This document shows positions 16,161 through 26,501 of a stretch of 61,161 nucleotides of DNA, one piece after another. How positions within the stretch are numbered: the stretch's first letter is position 1; each line of letters begins with the position of its first letter. The position numbers were made by a program, and so were the translations under genes. The notes under the pieces were generated by a model, which worked only from the letters and a program-made list of their open reading frames with translations, was not told where the DNA came from and searched no databases. Origin of the DNA: Candidatus Hemicellulosilyticus sp. P3 (lineage in GTDB: Bacteria; Bacteroidota; Bacteroidia; Bacteroidales; P3); the NCBI GenBank assembly GCA_001543385.1, contig LPNH01000010.1, positions 1 through 61,161 of the forward strand. Direction: 5' to 3'.

Positions 16161-18749
16161 ATGGATAATGTAAGCGAAGAAGTCAAGCGCGTTGTCACCA
16201 ACGCCCGCGACGAAGCCATCCGGCTCAAGAACGGTTCGATCGGCGTGGAGCATATCTTTTTGGGGCTGTTACGCGAACCCGATTGCACCGCAGTGCATTT
16301 GCTGGAGGAGCTTGGGGTGGACTTGTCGGCCATGCGAGTCCGCATCGAAAACTCTATCGGCCAGGCGAACTCGGACATACGGTTTTCGCCGGACAGTGAG
16401 CTGCCGCTGTTACGCCAGACCGAGACGGTGTACCGGCGCAGCTATCTGGAATCCATCAAGATGAAGTCGAAAGAGATTCTGACTGAGCACCTGATGTTGG
16501 CCATTCTGACCGAGCGGGACAACCTGGTCTCACAACTGCTCGAACGCGAAGGGGTCGATTACGACCGTTTTGCCAAATATGTGCGCAACCAAAGTGGACT
16601 GCCGACGGAGAACGAAACGGAGACTGACGCCACCGGCGGCGTGGAGGACGAGGATGAGTATTCACCCTACCCCGACCCGGAAAAAGAGTCGGTCGGCAAC
16701 AGCCAAGGCAGCCGGCAGAAAACCCCTGCTCTGGAGAATTTCGGCCGTGACTTGACCCAGGCAGCCGCCAACGGAAAACTGGACCCTATCGTGGGACGGG
16801 AAAAAGAGCTGCAGCGTATAGCACAGATTCTTTCGCGACGCAAAAAAAACAACCCGATCCTCATTGGCGAACCAGGAGTGGGCAAGTCGGCCATTGCCGA
16901 AGGTCTGGCACTCCGAATCGTGGAAGAAAAGGTGCCACGCTCGCTATATCACAAGCGCGTTATCTCGCTCGATTTGGCCTCGCTGGTGGCCGGCACCAAA
17001 TATCGCGGCCAGTTTGAGGAGCGGATGAAAGCAATACTGAACGAGCTGGAGAACAACGACGACATCATTCTCTTTATCGACGAGATACACACCATTGTCG
17101 GCGCCGGCAGCGCCAGCGGGTCGCTGGATGCCTCCAATATGTTCAAACCGGCGCTGGCACGTGGCGAGATTCAATGTATCGGAACGACAACGCTGGACGA
17201 GTATCGGCAATACATAGAGAAAGACGGCGCTTTGGAACGACGGTTCCAGAAAATCATTGTGGAACCGTCGACCACGGAGGAGACGATGTTGATTTTGCAA
17301 AACATCAAGGAACGATATGAGGACCATCATTTGGTGCGCTATGCAGACGAAGCCTTGAAGGCTTGTGTGGACTTGACGGAACGTTACATCAGCGACAGGT
17401 TGTTGCCCGACAAAGCCATCGACGCGCTTGACGAGGCAGGGGCAAGGGTGCGGCTGGCCCATGTGGAGACCCCGGAGGATCTGATACAGATGGAGAAGGA
17501 ATTGGCTGACATCAACGCCCGCAAGGAGGTGGCCAAATCGCAGCGACAATATAACGACGCCAAGACTCTACGCGACGAGGCTCGAGGACTGGCGGCCAAA
17601 ATCGAAGAACGCAAACTCCAGTGGGAGGAAGAGGAGAATCTCAATCGTGTGACCGTGACGGAGAACGATGTGGCCGAAGTGGTTGCGATGATGACGGGGG
17701 TGCCGGTGCAACGCATCGCCGAGAACGAAAGCGCACGATTGCTGGTGATGGAGGACGAACTGAAGGGCGTCGTCGTCGGCCAAGACGAGGCTATAGCGCA
17801 AATTGCCAAAGCCATCCGACGCAACCGCGCCGGCTTGAAGGATCCCAACCGCCCTATCGGCAGCTTCCTGTTTCTGGGTCCCACGGGGGTAGGCAAAACA
17901 TACCTGACAAAGGTGCTGTCCCGCTACCTGTTTGACAACGAAGGCGCCATGATACGCATTGACATGAGCGAGTATATGGAGAAGTTTGCCGTGAGCCGTC
18001 TTATCGGCGCTCCTCCAGGCTATGTGGGCTACGAAGAGGGCGGACAGCTGACCGAGCGGGTGCGCCGCAAGCCCTACTCTATCGTGTTGCTCGACGAAAT
18101 AGAGAAGGCTCACCCCGACGTGTTCAACGTGCTGTTGCAGGTGCTTGACGACGGACAGTTGACGGACGGCACGGGCCGTAAGGTGGACTTTAAGAACACG
18201 GTGATTATCATGACCTCCAATATCGGCAGCCGACAATTGAAGGATTTCGGAACCGGGGTGGGTTTTGCCACGTCAGCCCGTATCGCCGAACACGACGCGC
18301 TGCAACGCGATGTGATAGAAAAAACGCTCAAAAAGAATTTTGCCCCGGAGTTCTTGAACCGCATTGACGACATAATCTATTTTAATTCACTACAACGTGA
18401 AGATATTCACAAGATTATAGACATTGAATTAAAGGGTTTATTTAAAAGAATTGAGAAGATGGGGCACCGTGTTGAGATGGACGAGAAGGCCAAAGACTTC
18501 ATCCTGCAAAAAGGCTGGGACGAACAGTATGGCGCACGTCCGCTACGCCGGGCCATACAACGGTATATTGAAGACGAGTTGGCCGACTATATTATCCGTT
18601 CTGCCTTACTGCCAGGCGATACGGTGCATATTTCGGCCGACGAGGATGGAATCTGTTTCGATATAGAGCAAGGAGAAACTTCACGTAAACTGATGCAGGC
18701 TGTAAGCGAGGCCTCCGACGAGGTTCCGCAGCCGGCGGAAAAACCTTGA
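16161..18749 (+). CDS. clpC: ClpC-type AAA+ protease ATPase / chaperone
   Basis: Unfolds substrates and feeds them to the ClpP peptidase. The 862-residue protein has an N-terminal double Clp-N repeat (about 1-145), a first AAA+ module with Walker A GEPGVGKSAIAEG and Walker B DEIHTIVGAG, and a middle region containing a UVR-like helix (YNDAKTLRDEARGL). The UVR-like helix distinguishes ClpC from ClpB. The second AAA+ module has LGPTGVGKTYLTKVL and VLLDEIEKAHPDVF. The start is fixed by alignment of VSEEVKRVVTNARDEA with the conserved N-terminus. It diverges from gyrA and converges with gcvP across a strong terminator. The upstream region has no ribosome-binding site. Confidence 0.95.
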   Translation: MDNVSEEVKRVVTNARDEAIRLKNGSIGVEHIFLGLLREPDCTAVHLLEELGVDLSAMRVRIENSIGQANSDIRFSPDSELPLLRQTETVYRRSYLESIKMKSKEILTEHLMLAILTERDNLVSQLLEREGVDYDRFAKYVRNQSGLPTENETETDATGGVEDEDEYSPYPDPEKESVGNSQGSRQKTPALENFGRDLTQAAANGKLDPIVGREKELQRIAQILSRRKKNNPILIGEPGVGKSAIAEGLALRIVEEKVPRSLYHKRVISLDLASLVAGTKYRGQFEERMKAILNELENNDDIILFIDEIHTIVGAGSASGSLDASNMFKPALARGEIQCIGTTTLDEYRQYIEKDGALERRFQKIIVEPSTTEETMLILQNIKERYEDHHLVRYADEALKACVDLTERYISDRLLPDKAIDALDEAGARVRLAHVETPEDLIQMEKELADINARKEVAKSQRQYNDAKTLRDEARGLAAKIEERKLQWEEEENLNRVTVTENDVAEVVAMMTGVPVQRIAENESARLLVMEDELKGVVVGQDEAIAQIAKAIRRNRAGLKDPNRPIGSFLFLGPTGVGKTYLTKVLSRYLFDNEGAMIRIDMSEYMEKFAVSRLIGAPPGYVGYEEGGQLTERVRRKPYSIVLLDEIEKAHPDVFNVLLQVLDDGQLTDGTGRKVDFKNTVIIMTSNIGSRQLKDFGTGVGFATSARIAEHDALQRDVIEKTLKKNFAPEFLNRIDDIIYFNSLQREDIHKIIDIELKGLFKRIEKMGHRVEMDEKAKDFILQKGWDEQYGARPLRRAIQRYIEDELADYIIRSALLPGDTVHISADEDGICFDIEQGETSRKLMQAVSEASDEVPQPAEKP

Positions 18750-18760
18750 CATCTGCTTGC

Positions 18761-18798
18761 ACGTAAAAAAAGCACCCGAACGGGTGCTTTTTTTTACG
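18761..18798. terminator. Bidirectional terminator between clpC and gcvP
   Basis: GCACCCG (18772-18778) pairs with CGGGTGC (18781-18787). The stem is flanked by seven A on the left and eight T on the right, and ACGT is at both outer ends, making a near-perfect palindrome. It can terminate both converging genes. Confidence 0.93.
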
Positions 18799-18814
18799 TC
18801 AGGTTTCCAAGGTC

Positions 18815-21664
18815 CTACTCGGGCCAGACTGCCTGCAGATTTCGGTCGCCGTAGGCGTCGTCGATTTTGCTGATCGTGGGCCAGTACTTTTCCACGTGTG
18901 ACTGTGGGAAGGCTGCCTTCTGGCGGCTGTAAGGATAGTTCCACTCGTCAGCGCAGACCACCTGCATGGTGTGCGGAGCGTTGTAGATTGGGTTGTTTTT
19001 CTCTTCGTATTTGCCGGTCATAATGTCGTCGATCTCCTGACGGATGGCAATCATGGCATCGCAGAAACGGTCAAGCTCGCTGAGCGGCTCACTCTCGGTA
19101 GGCTCGACCATGAGGGTGTTGTGGACCGGGAAAGCCACGGTGGGTGCATGGAAACCGTAGTCGTCAAGACGACGGGCAATGTCACCGACACTGACCTTGA
19201 GACTGAACTCGTTGAAGTCGACGATCATCTCATGTCCGCACATGCCGTTGCGATTGGTGTAGAGAATCTTGTAGTACTTCTGCAGTCGAGCACGTAGGTA
19301 GTTGGCATTGAGTATTGCATGGGTTGTGGCTTCACGCAACCCATCGGCACCCAGCATCAACAGGTAGCCGTAGGTGATAGGAAGCAGCATGGCACTGCCA
19401 TAGGGAGCTGCCGCCATGGTGTTACCCTTACTGCCACCCACACCAACAACGGGATGCGTGGGCAGGAAGTCCACCAACTTTTCACTCACCGCAATGGGGC
19501 CCACGCCAGGACCGCCGCCACCATGAGGCATAGCAAAAGTTTTGTGGAGGTTGAGGTGGCAAACATCGGCACCCATCTTACCCGGGCTGGTGATGCCCAC
19601 CTGGGCGTTCATGTTGGCTCCGTCCATATATACCAAGGCGCCCATGCTGTGGATGATGTCAATGATTTCCAGTATGCCCTCTTCGAATGCTCCGTGGGTG
19701 GAGGGATAGGTGATCATCAGGCAACTGAGGGTGTCCTTGTATTCGGTAGCTTTGGCACGCAGGTCGTCGATGTCGACGTCGCCGCGATCGTTGCACTTGA
19801 CCACCACCACCGTCATGCCGGCTTTGGCCGCACTGGCGGGATTGGTGCCATGAGCGGAAGCAGGGATGAGGCAGACGTTGCGTTGCGACTGGCCATTGGA
19901 GATATGGTAGTTGCGGATGACAGTCAGGCCACTGTATTCACCGTAGGCACCTGAGTTGGGTTGCAACGAAACACCGGCGAAACCGGTGATGACGGCAAGT
20001 CGCCGCTCTATATCGTGGATCATTTCCAGATAGCCTTCGGCCTGGTCTGCAGGCACGAAGGGATGCAGGCCGCCGAACTTACTCCAGCTGAGCGGCATCA
20101 TCTCCGCAGCAGCGTTAAGTTTCATGGTGCAACTGCCAAGCGGGATCATGGCTCGGTTGAGACTGAGGTCCTTGACTTCAAGTTTCTTGATGTAGCGCAT
20201 CATCGATGTCTCGTCGTGATAGCTATTGAATACTTTCTGGGTGAGATAGTCGCCCTGGCGCTTCAAACCAGCAGGGATGGCTTCGTCGGCTAACTTGCAG
20301 CAGCAACCCTTGCATTCGATCATTTCGGCCTGCTTGCCGGCAGCCTCGGCAAGGCAAGCCACGATAGCGTCGAGGTCTGCCTTCTCTGTGGTCTCGTCAA
20401 GACTGATGCCGATACATTCGTCGCAGATATAGCGGAAGTTGATTTCGTGTTTGAGAGCCACTTCACGCACTTTGGCTGTGGGAACGGGACACTGCAGGGA
20501 CAGGGTGTCGAAGAAGACCTTGTTCCATTGCTTGTAGCCGTACTGTTCCAGTTCCATAGCCAGCCGATGGGCTCGACCGCAAATGCGGATTGCAATCTCA
20601 CGGATGCCGGCGGGACCGTGCCACACAGCATAGAAACCGCTCATGTTGGCCACAAGCGCGGCAGCGGTACAAATATTGGAGGTGGCTTTGTCACGCTTGA
20701 TGTGCTGCTCACGCATACCTAAAGCCATGCGGAGGGCGGGGTTGCCCTTGGCGTCAACACTCCAGCCGATGATGCGGCCCGGAAAGGCACGTTTGAAGGC
20801 ATCGGTAAAGGCGAAGAAGCCGGCGTGCGGACCGCCAAAACCCATCGGAAGTCCGAAACGTTGAGCGTTGCCTACGGCACAGTCAGCGCCCATCTCGCCA
20901 GGTGTCTTCAGCAACGCCAACGCCATGAGGTCGGTGGCCATACCTACGAAAATGCCTTTCTCATGACATTGGGCGATAAAGGAGGTCCAATCCATGGCAT
21001 CGCCAAACTGGTTGGGGTATTGCACAAAGGCGCCGAAATAGCTGCCGTCCAAAGAGGTCTGTGCGGCTTTACCCGTGACAATCTCGATGCCGCGCGGGGC
21101 TGCATTGGTCTGCATCACGGCCAAGGTCTGCGGCAGCACACCCTCGTCGACGAAGAACTTGCACACGCCGTCTTTCACTGCCTGGCGCGAACGGCTGTTA
21201 TAGAACATAATCATCGCCTCACCGGCGGCTGTGGCTTCGTCGAGCAACGACGCGTTGCTCAAGGGCATGCCGGTCATTGAGGCCACCATGGTCTGGTAGT
21301 TCATCAGCGCTTCCAATCGGCCTTGGCTTATTTCAGTCTGATACGGGGTGTAGCTGGTGTACCAGCCGGCGTTCTCAAACACATTGCGCATGATGACGGC
21401 AGGAGTCACCGTGCCGTAGTAACCCATGCCAATATAGGTACGGAACAGTTTGTTCTTTTTGGCCAAGGTACGGCATTGATTCAAAAACTGGAACTCGCTC
21501 ATGCTGGCAGGCATCGGCATGGGGTCTTGCAAACGGATGGAGGCCGGGACGGCTTTTTCAATGAGTTCATCCATGGATGCCACGCCGATGGTTTCGAGCA
21601 TCTTTTTCTCGTCGGAAAGCGCCGAAACGCCGTTATGACGCGAAGTGAAATTGTTGGTTGTCAT
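18815..21664 (-). CDS. gcvP: Glycine dehydrogenase (decarboxylating), P protein
   Basis: The PLP-dependent P protein of the glycine cleavage system decarboxylates glycine and passes the aminomethyl group to the lipoyl H protein. The 949-residue protein is a fused single-chain form with N- and C-terminal halves, as in E. coli. The PLP-binding Lys lies near residue 700 in NLHKTFAMPHGGGGPG. A glycine-rich loop follows. The first half contains the family's SLLDEATAAGEAM. No gcvT or gcvH is nearby. It has its own well-formed promoter and shares the terminator with clpC. No glycine-riboswitch-like structure is evident in its leader of about 45 bases. Confidence 0.97.
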   Translation of the reverse strand: MTTNNFTSRHNGVSALSDEKKMLETIGVASMDELIEKAVPASIRLQDPMPMPASMSEFQFLNQCRTLAKKNKLFRTYIGMGYYGTVTPAVIMRNVFENAGWYTSYTPYQTEISQGRLEALMNYQTMVASMTGMPLSNASLLDEATAAGEAMIMFYNSRSRQAVKDGVCKFFVDEGVLPQTLAVMQTNAAPRGIEIVTGKAAQTSLDGSYFGAFVQYPNQFGDAMDWTSFIAQCHEKGIFVGMATDLMALALLKTPGEMGADCAVGNAQRFGLPMGFGGPHAGFFAFTDAFKRAFPGRIIGWSVDAKGNPALRMALGMREQHIKRDKATSNICTAAALVANMSGFYAVWHGPAGIREIAIRICGRAHRLAMELEQYGYKQWNKVFFDTLSLQCPVPTAKVREVALKHEINFRYICDECIGISLDETTEKADLDAIVACLAEAAGKQAEMIECKGCCCKLADEAIPAGLKRQGDYLTQKVFNSYHDETSMMRYIKKLEVKDLSLNRAMIPLGSCTMKLNAAAEMMPLSWSKFGGLHPFVPADQAEGYLEMIHDIERRLAVITGFAGVSLQPNSGAYGEYSGLTVIRNYHISNGQSQRNVCLIPASAHGTNPASAAKAGMTVVVVKCNDRGDVDIDDLRAKATEYKDTLSCLMITYPSTHGAFEEGILEIIDIIHSMGALVYMDGANMNAQVGITSPGKMGADVCHLNLHKTFAMPHGGGGPGVGPIAVSEKLVDFLPTHPVVGVGGSKGNTMAAAPYGSAMLLPITYGYLLMLGADGLREATTHAILNANYLRARLQKYYKILYTNRNGMCGHEMIVDFNEFSLKVSVGDIARRLDDYGFHAPTVAFPVHNTLMVEPTESEPLSELDRFCDAMIAIRQEIDDIMTGKYEEKNNPIYNAPHTMQVVCADEWNYPYSRQKAAFPQSHVEKYWPTISKIDDAYGDRNLQAVWPE

Positions 21665-21711
21665 TCTATTTTAGGTTTTTATTTAGTTATTCCCTCTATT
21701 TTTTGAAGTGA

Positions 21712-21742
21712 TAAAGATACAATTATTTCGCGGAATGACAAA
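21712..21742 (-). promoter_or_regulatory. gcvP promoter
   Basis: Minus-strand TTTG (21742-21739), a 19-base spacer, then TATCTTTA (21719-21712), one base off the -7 consensus. It lies 48 bases before the gcvP start. Confidence 0.65.
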
Positions 21743-21858
21743 CAGAAAGATTTCGACAGCGGCGCGGGTGCCGATAATCTCTCCATTTGAATTACTTGGT
21801 GTCTGAAGAAACAAATACATACAGACCTATGTGGTTACTTGAAATATTCACAATAATA

Positions 21859-21898
21859 CCTAAGAGGACGCCGCCATCTGTGGCAGCGCCCTCTTAGG
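21859..21898 (-). terminator. Hairpin after pckA
   Basis: CCTAAGAGG (21859-21867) pairs with CCTCTTAGG (21890-21898), with further pairing inside (CGCC and GGC blocks), 22 bases past the pckA stop. The minus strand continues with TATTATTG rather than a pure T-run, so it is a plausible but not ideal terminator. Confidence 0.65.
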
Positions 21899-21919
21899 TT
21901 TGGTGCGATAATTATGCGA

Positions 21920-23542
21920 TTAAAGTTTCGGACCGGCGGCAACAAGGGCCTTTCCGGCTTCATTGTGGGTGAACTTCTGGAAGTTCTTGATGAAGCGGGC
22001 TGCCAAGTCTTTGGCTTTAGCCTCCCACTCGCACGGACAGCCATAGGTGTCGCGCGGATCGAGGATTTTGGGGTCCACACCCGGCAGTGAGGTCGGCACC
22101 TCAATGTCAAAGTAGGGAATCTTCTTGGTGGGAGCCTTGAGAATTGAGCCGTCAAGGATGGCGTCGATGATGCCGCGCGTATCTTTGATGGAGATACGCT
22201 TGCCGGTGCCGTTCCAACCCGTGTTGACAAGGTAGGCCTTGGCGCCGCTACGCTCCATTCGCTTGACCAACTCTTCGGCATACTTGGTGGGATGTAACTC
22301 CAAAAAGGCCTGTCCAAAGCAAGCGCTGAAAGTGGGAGTAGGCTCGGTGATGCCACGCTCGGTGCCGGCCAACTTGGCGGTGAATCCACTGAGGAAGTAA
22401 TATTTACACTGTTCCGGGGTGAGGATGCTGACGGGAGGCAGCACACCAAAAGCGTCGGCGCTCAGGAAGATGACATTCTCGGCAGCGGGACCGGCACTCT
22501 TGCCGCGGACCGGCTGAACAATCTTCTCGATATGGTCGATGGGATAGCTGACGCGCGTGTTCTCGGTGACACTCTTGTCCTTGAAGTCAATCTTGCCGGT
22601 GGCGTCGACAGTGACATTTTCCAACAGGGCGTTGCGGCGGATGGCGTTGTAGATGTCGGGCTCGGAATCCTTGTCGAGGTTGATGACCTTGGCGTAGCAG
22701 CCGCCTTCGAAATTGAACACACCCTCGTCGTCCCAGCCATGCTCGTCGTCGCCGATGAGGAGTCGTTTGGGGTCGGTGCTGAGGGTGGTCTTGCCGGTGC
22801 CGGAGAGACCGAAGAAGATGGCGGTATGCTCACCTTTCATATCGGTGTTGGCGGAACAGTGCATGGCAGCGATGCCACGCAGGGGCAGATAGTAGTTCAT
22901 CATGCTGAACATGCCTTTTTTCATCTCGCCACCGTACCAGGTATTGAGGATGACTTGTTCACGGCTGCTGACATTAAAGGCCACACAGGTCTCGCTATTG
23001 AGACCCAGCTCTTTGTAGTTTTCGACTTTGGCTTTGCTGGCAGTGTAGACGGTAAAGTCGGGGCGAAAATCCTTCAACTCGCTGTCAGTGGGCTTGATGA
23101 ACATATTGCGCACGAAGTGAGCCTGCCAGGCAACCTCCATGATGAAACGGACGGCGATGCGGGTGTCTTTGTTGGCACCGCAGTAGGCGTCGACAACGAA
23201 GAGATTCTTGCCGGAAAGCTCTTTCTTGGCCAAATCTTTCATCTGAGCCCACACCTGCTCGCTCATGGGGTGGTTATCGTTGGGATACTCGGGCGAAGTC
23301 CACCAGACTGTGTTTTTCGAGTTGTCGTCCATGACGATGTATTTGTCTTTGGGCGAGCGGCCGGTGTAGATGCCGGTCATCACATTGACGGCATCGAGCT
23401 CGGTGAGTTGGCCCTTGTCGTAGCCGGTCAATGCCGAATCCATTTCCATGCGGAACAGCTCCTCATAGGAAGTATTGTGGTAAATCTGCTGCACCCCGAT
23501 GATACCCAGGCCTTCGAGGTCTTTTTTTATTTTCTCGTTCAT
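21920..23542 (-). CDS. pckA: Phosphoenolpyruvate carboxykinase (ATP)
   Basis: Interconverts oxaloacetate + ATP with PEP + CO2 + ADP. In anaerobic Bacteroidales it usually runs toward oxaloacetate and ATP on the way to succinate. The 540-residue protein is the ATP-type enzyme, with P-loop [13 protein letters not shown] (about residue 245), the second metal/nucleotide motif [17 protein letters not shown] just after it, and [11 protein letters not shown] near the N-terminus. Met at 23542 starts [13 protein letters not shown], and the upstream open frame runs into the intercistronic hairpin. It lies 81 bases downstream of ppdK on the same strand, so the two PEP-node enzymes are probably co-transcribed. 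Confidence 0.97.
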   Translation of the reverse strand: MNEKIKKDLEGLGIIGVQQIYHNTSYEELFRMEMDSALTGYDKGQLTELDAVNVMTGIYTGRSPKDKYIVMDDNSKNTVWWTSPEYPNDNHPMSEQVWAQMKDLAKKELSGKNLFVVDAYCGANKDTRIAVRFIMEVAWQAHFVRNMFIKPTDSELKDFRPDFTVYTASKAKVENYKELGLNSETCVAFNVSSREQVILNTWYGGEMKKGMFSMMNYYLPLRGIAAMHCSANTDMKGEHTAIFFGLSGTGKTTLSTDPKRLLIGDDEHGWDDEGVFNFEGGCYAKVINLDKDSEPDIYNAIRRNALLENVTVDATGKIDFKDKSVTENTRVSYPIDHIEKIVQPVRGKSAGPAAENVIFLSADAFGVLPPVSILTPEQCKYYFLSGFTAKLAGTERGITEPTPTFSACFGQAFLELHPTKYAEELVKRMERSGAKAYLVNTGWNGTGKRISIKDTRGIIDAILDGSILKAPTKKIPYFDIEVPTSLPGVDPKILDPRDTYGCPCEWEAKAKDLAARFIKNFQKFTHNEAGKALVAAGPKL

Positions 23543-23572
23543 GATTGAGATGTAATTGTGTGATAAAATGGT

Positions 23573-23609
23573 AAAGGGCTTGCTTGTGCCATACACAACC
23601 AAGCCCTTT
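23573..23609 (-). promoter_or_regulatory. Strong hairpin between ppdK and pckA
   Basis: AAAGGGCTTG and CAAGCCCTTT (23573-23582 with 23600-23609) form a perfect 10-bp outer stem. TTGTG/CACAA extends it inward around a five-base loop, with one mismatched pair between the two stems. It lies between the ppdK stop and the pckA start. The sequence after it on the minus strand (ACCATTTTATC) has only a weak U content, so it could be a partial terminator, an RNA-processing site or a 3'-end stabiliser. Confidence 0.7.
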
Positions 23610-23623
23610 GCCAATTCATGATG

Positions 23624-26341
23624 TTATTTTTCACGAGACTCTTTGATGGCAGCCTGCGCTGCAGCCAAACGTGCGACAGGCACGCGGAAAGGCGAGCAAC
23701 TGACATAATTGAGGCCTGTCTTGTAGAAGAACTCGGCGGCGGTGGGGTCGCCACCGTGCTCGCCACAGACACCACATTTGAGGTTGGATCGGGTGCCGCG
23801 GCCACGTTCGACACCAATCTTCACCAGTTCGCCCACACACTCGCGATCAAAGGAGTTGAACGGGTCGGCCGGGATAATCTTTTCGTCGACGTAGGTCTTG
23901 ACAATGGCGTTGACATCGTCACGGCTGAAACCGAAGGTCATCTGGGTGAGGTCGTTGGTACCAAAACTGAAGAACTCGGCCACCTCGGCAATCTGGTTGG
24001 CCACCAACGCAGCACGCGGAATCTCAATCATAGTGCCGAATTTGTACTCGAAGGTGATGCCGTACTTTTTCTCCACCTCTTCTTTCACCTCGTTGGCAAT
24101 CTGTTTCTGATTTTTCAGCTCGGCGGCGTTGATGGTGAGCGGAACCATGATTTCAAGCATGGGGTGCATGCCTTCTTTCATCAGCTCAACAGTGGCACTA
24201 AAGAGGGCTCGGAACTGCACACGGGTGATCTCAGGATAAATAATACCCAAACGTACACCGCGCAGACCCATCATTGGGTTCACCTCGTGGAGTCCATCGA
24301 CACGTTTCTTGACATCTTCGTAGGTAATGCCCAAGCGTTTGGCAGCCTCGCGCATTTTCTCCTCACCTTGAGGGGCAAACTCGTGCAACGGGGGATCCAT
24401 GAGACGGAAAGTGAGCGGCTTGCCATCCATGACTTTCAGCGTACCCTTGGCACTCTCGCGGATATAGGGCTCCAACTCGTCGAGAGCGGCAATGCGTTCT
24501 TCACGGGTGCTGGCCAAAATCATGTTGCGCAGCTTTTCCAAAGGTTTTTCGCTGTTTTCACCATAGAACATGTGTTCGATGCGGAACAATCCGATGCCTT
24601 CGGCGCCGAAATCAATGGCCTTCTGCGCGTCGGCGGGATTGTCGGCATTGGTGCGGACTCCCATCTTGCGGTATTTGTCGACCAAAGTCATGAACTGCTG
24701 GAAGAGCGGATTCTCCGTAGCGTTGATCATCTTCACCTCTTCGGCGTAGACCCAGCCCTTCGAGCCGTTTAACGCCAAGGTGTCGCCCTCGCGGAAGAGA
24801 TGTCCGTCAATGTTGACAGTCCCCTCTTCGAGGTTGATTTTGACCGCGTCGCAACCCACAATGCAGCATTTACCCCAGCCACGGGCCACCAATGCGGCGT
24901 GAGAGGTCATACCGCCACGGGCGGTGAGGATACCGTCGGCGGCACGCATACCCTCGACATCTTCGGGGTTGGTCTCTTCACGAACAAGGATGTTCTTGAT
25001 CTTGGCGGCATTGTATTCTTTGGCTTTTTCGCTGGTCAGCGCAATGACACCGACCGCGCCTCCGGGGCCGGCAGGCAAACCCTTGGCAATAATGGTGTGC
25101 TTCTTCTCGTCGGCGGCGTCAAGAATGGGGTGCAACAGTTCGTCAAGCTGGGCGGGCGATATACGCATCACCACCTCACGCTCGTCTATCAGGCCTTCCC
25201 TGAGCATGTCGGTGGCCATGGTTAAAGCGGCCACTCCGGTGCGTTTTCCGACGCGGCATTGCAGCATGTACAACTTACCATCCTGAATAGTGAACTCTAT
25301 GTCGAGCATGTCGTGGAAGTTTTTCTCCAACGTCTGGCGGATGTCGCAGAGTTCTTTGTATGTGTCGGGCATGAGTTCCTGCATTGAGTGCATGTGACGG
25401 TTCTGCTCGTTTTTGGTGTCGTCGTTGAGGGGGTTGGGGGTCCGGATACCGGCAACGACGTCTTCGCCCTGGGCATTGATGAGCCATTCGCCATAGAACT
25501 GGTTGTCACCGGTGGCGGGGTTACGGGTGAAGGCCACACCGGTGGCGCTACGCTCACCCATGTTGCCGAAAACCATGGCTTGGACGTTGACGGCGGTGCC
25601 CCAATCGTCGGGAATGCCCTCGATTTTGCGGTAACTGACGGCTTTTTTGCCATTCCAGGATTTGAAAACAGCCTTGATTCCGCCTTCCATCTGGGCGCGG
25701 GCATCGTCAGGAAATTCGGTGCCCAGCACCTCTTTCACTTTGACTTTGAAGTCATCGGCCAAACGTTTGAGGTCGTCAGCGGTGAGGTCTGTGTCGCTCT
25801 TGTAACCCTTGGCCTCTTTATATGCATCGAGCATGTCGTCGAGCTGCTTGCGGATGCCTTTTCCGTCGGCAGGCTCGATGCCTTCGGATTTTTCCATAAC
25901 AACGTCAGCGTACATCATAATGAGCCGGCGGTAGGAGTCGTATACGAAACGGGGATTGCCGGTTTTCTTTAACATACCGGGGATGGTCTTGCTGCTCAGA
26001 CCGATGTTAAGCACAGTGTCCATCATGCCGGGCATGGAACTGCGAGCACCCGAACGGCAGCTGACAAGCAACGGGTTGTCCGGGTCATCGTATTTCATGC
26101 CCATCAATTGTTCGACGTTCTGCATTCCTTTCCACACTTCGTCCATCAGACCGGCGGGTAGCTGGCAGTTGTTGTCGTAATAAGCGGTGCAACACTCGGT
26201 AGAGATTGTCAGTCCGGCAGGCACCGGGAGTCCCAGCAGGCACATCTCGGCCAGATTGGCACCTTTTCCACCCAGCAGATTTTTCATGTCTGCTCTGCCT
26301 TCGGCGGTCTTTCCGCCAAACGTGTAAACGTACTTCGTCAT
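23624..26341 (-). CDS. ppdK: Pyruvate, phosphate dikinase
   Basis: Interconverts pyruvate + ATP + Pi with PEP + AMP + PPi. The 905-residue protein has an N-terminal nucleotide-binding domain (FGGKTAEGRADMKNLLGGKG), a central swivelling domain with the phosphorylated His in GGMTSHAALVARGWGKC (about residue 455), and a C-terminal PEP/pyruvate-binding TIM barrel with the catalytic Cys in CGVCGEHGGDP. It is full length. It is first in a likely ppdK-pckA transcript and has a good promoter about 70 bases upstream. The PPi it makes or uses links it with the membrane pyrophosphatase elsewhere in the window. Confidence 0.97.
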   Translation of the reverse strand: MTKYVYTFGGKTAEGRADMKNLLGGKGANLAEMCLLGLPVPAGLTISTECCTAYYDNNCQLPAGLMDEVWKGMQNVEQLMGMKYDDPDNPLLVSCRSGARSSMPGMMDTVLNIGLSSKTIPGMLKKTGNPRFVYDSYRRLIMMYADVVMEKSEGIEPADGKGIRKQLDDMLDAYKEAKGYKSDTDLTADDLKRLADDFKVKVKEVLGTEFPDDARAQMEGGIKAVFKSWNGKKAVSYRKIEGIPDDWGTAVNVQAMVFGNMGERSATGVAFTRNPATGDNQFYGEWLINAQGEDVVAGIRTPNPLNDDTKNEQNRHMHSMQELMPDTYKELCDIRQTLEKNFHDMLDIEFTIQDGKLYMLQCRVGKRTGVAALTMATDMLREGLIDEREVVMRISPAQLDELLHPILDAADEKKHTIIAKGLPAGPGGAVGVIALTSEKAKEYNAAKIKNILVREETNPEDVEGMRAADGILTARGGMTSHAALVARGWGKCCIVGCDAVKINLEEGTVNIDGHLFREGDTLALNGSKGWVYAEEVKMINATENPLFQQFMTLVDKYRKMGVRTNADNPADAQKAIDFGAEGIGLFRIEHMFYGENSEKPLEKLRNMILASTREERIAALDELEPYIRESAKGTLKVMDGKPLTFRLMDPPLHEFAPQGEEKMREAAKRLGITYEDVKKRVDGLHEVNPMMGLRGVRLGIIYPEITRVQFRALFSATVELMKEGMHPMLEIMVPLTINAAELKNQKQIANEVKEEVEKKYGITFEYKFGTMIEIPRAALVANQIAEVAEFFSFGTNDLTQMTFGFSRDDVNAIVKTYVDEKIIPADPFNSFDRECVGELVKIGVERGRGTRSNLKCGVCGEHGGDPTAAEFFYKTGLNYVSCSPFRVPVARLAAAQAAIKESREK

Positions 26342-26409
26342 CGTAACTTGGTGTTTGAGAAAATTATGAATGATAGTATTAAATTATCGAGGCTCGAATT
26401 TAAAGAATG

Positions 26410-26441
26410 CAAAGTTAGTTTTTTTTCATGAGACGGGCAAA
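26410..26441 (-). promoter_or_regulatory. ppdK promoter
   Basis: Minus-strand TTTG (26441-26438), a 20-base spacer and TAACTTTG (26417-26410) fit the consensus exactly. The predicted leader is about 60 bases. Confidence 0.78.
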
Positions 26442-26501
26442 TACTTTTTTTGCACAGAAGGGTGGTCCGGCATGACGCCTGCCTCAAGGGGACAGAACAG
26501 T

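Noticed and set aside
18815..21720. Glycine riboswitch upstream of gcvP
   Set aside because: The predicted leader is only about 45 bases and shows no paired aptamer-like structure.
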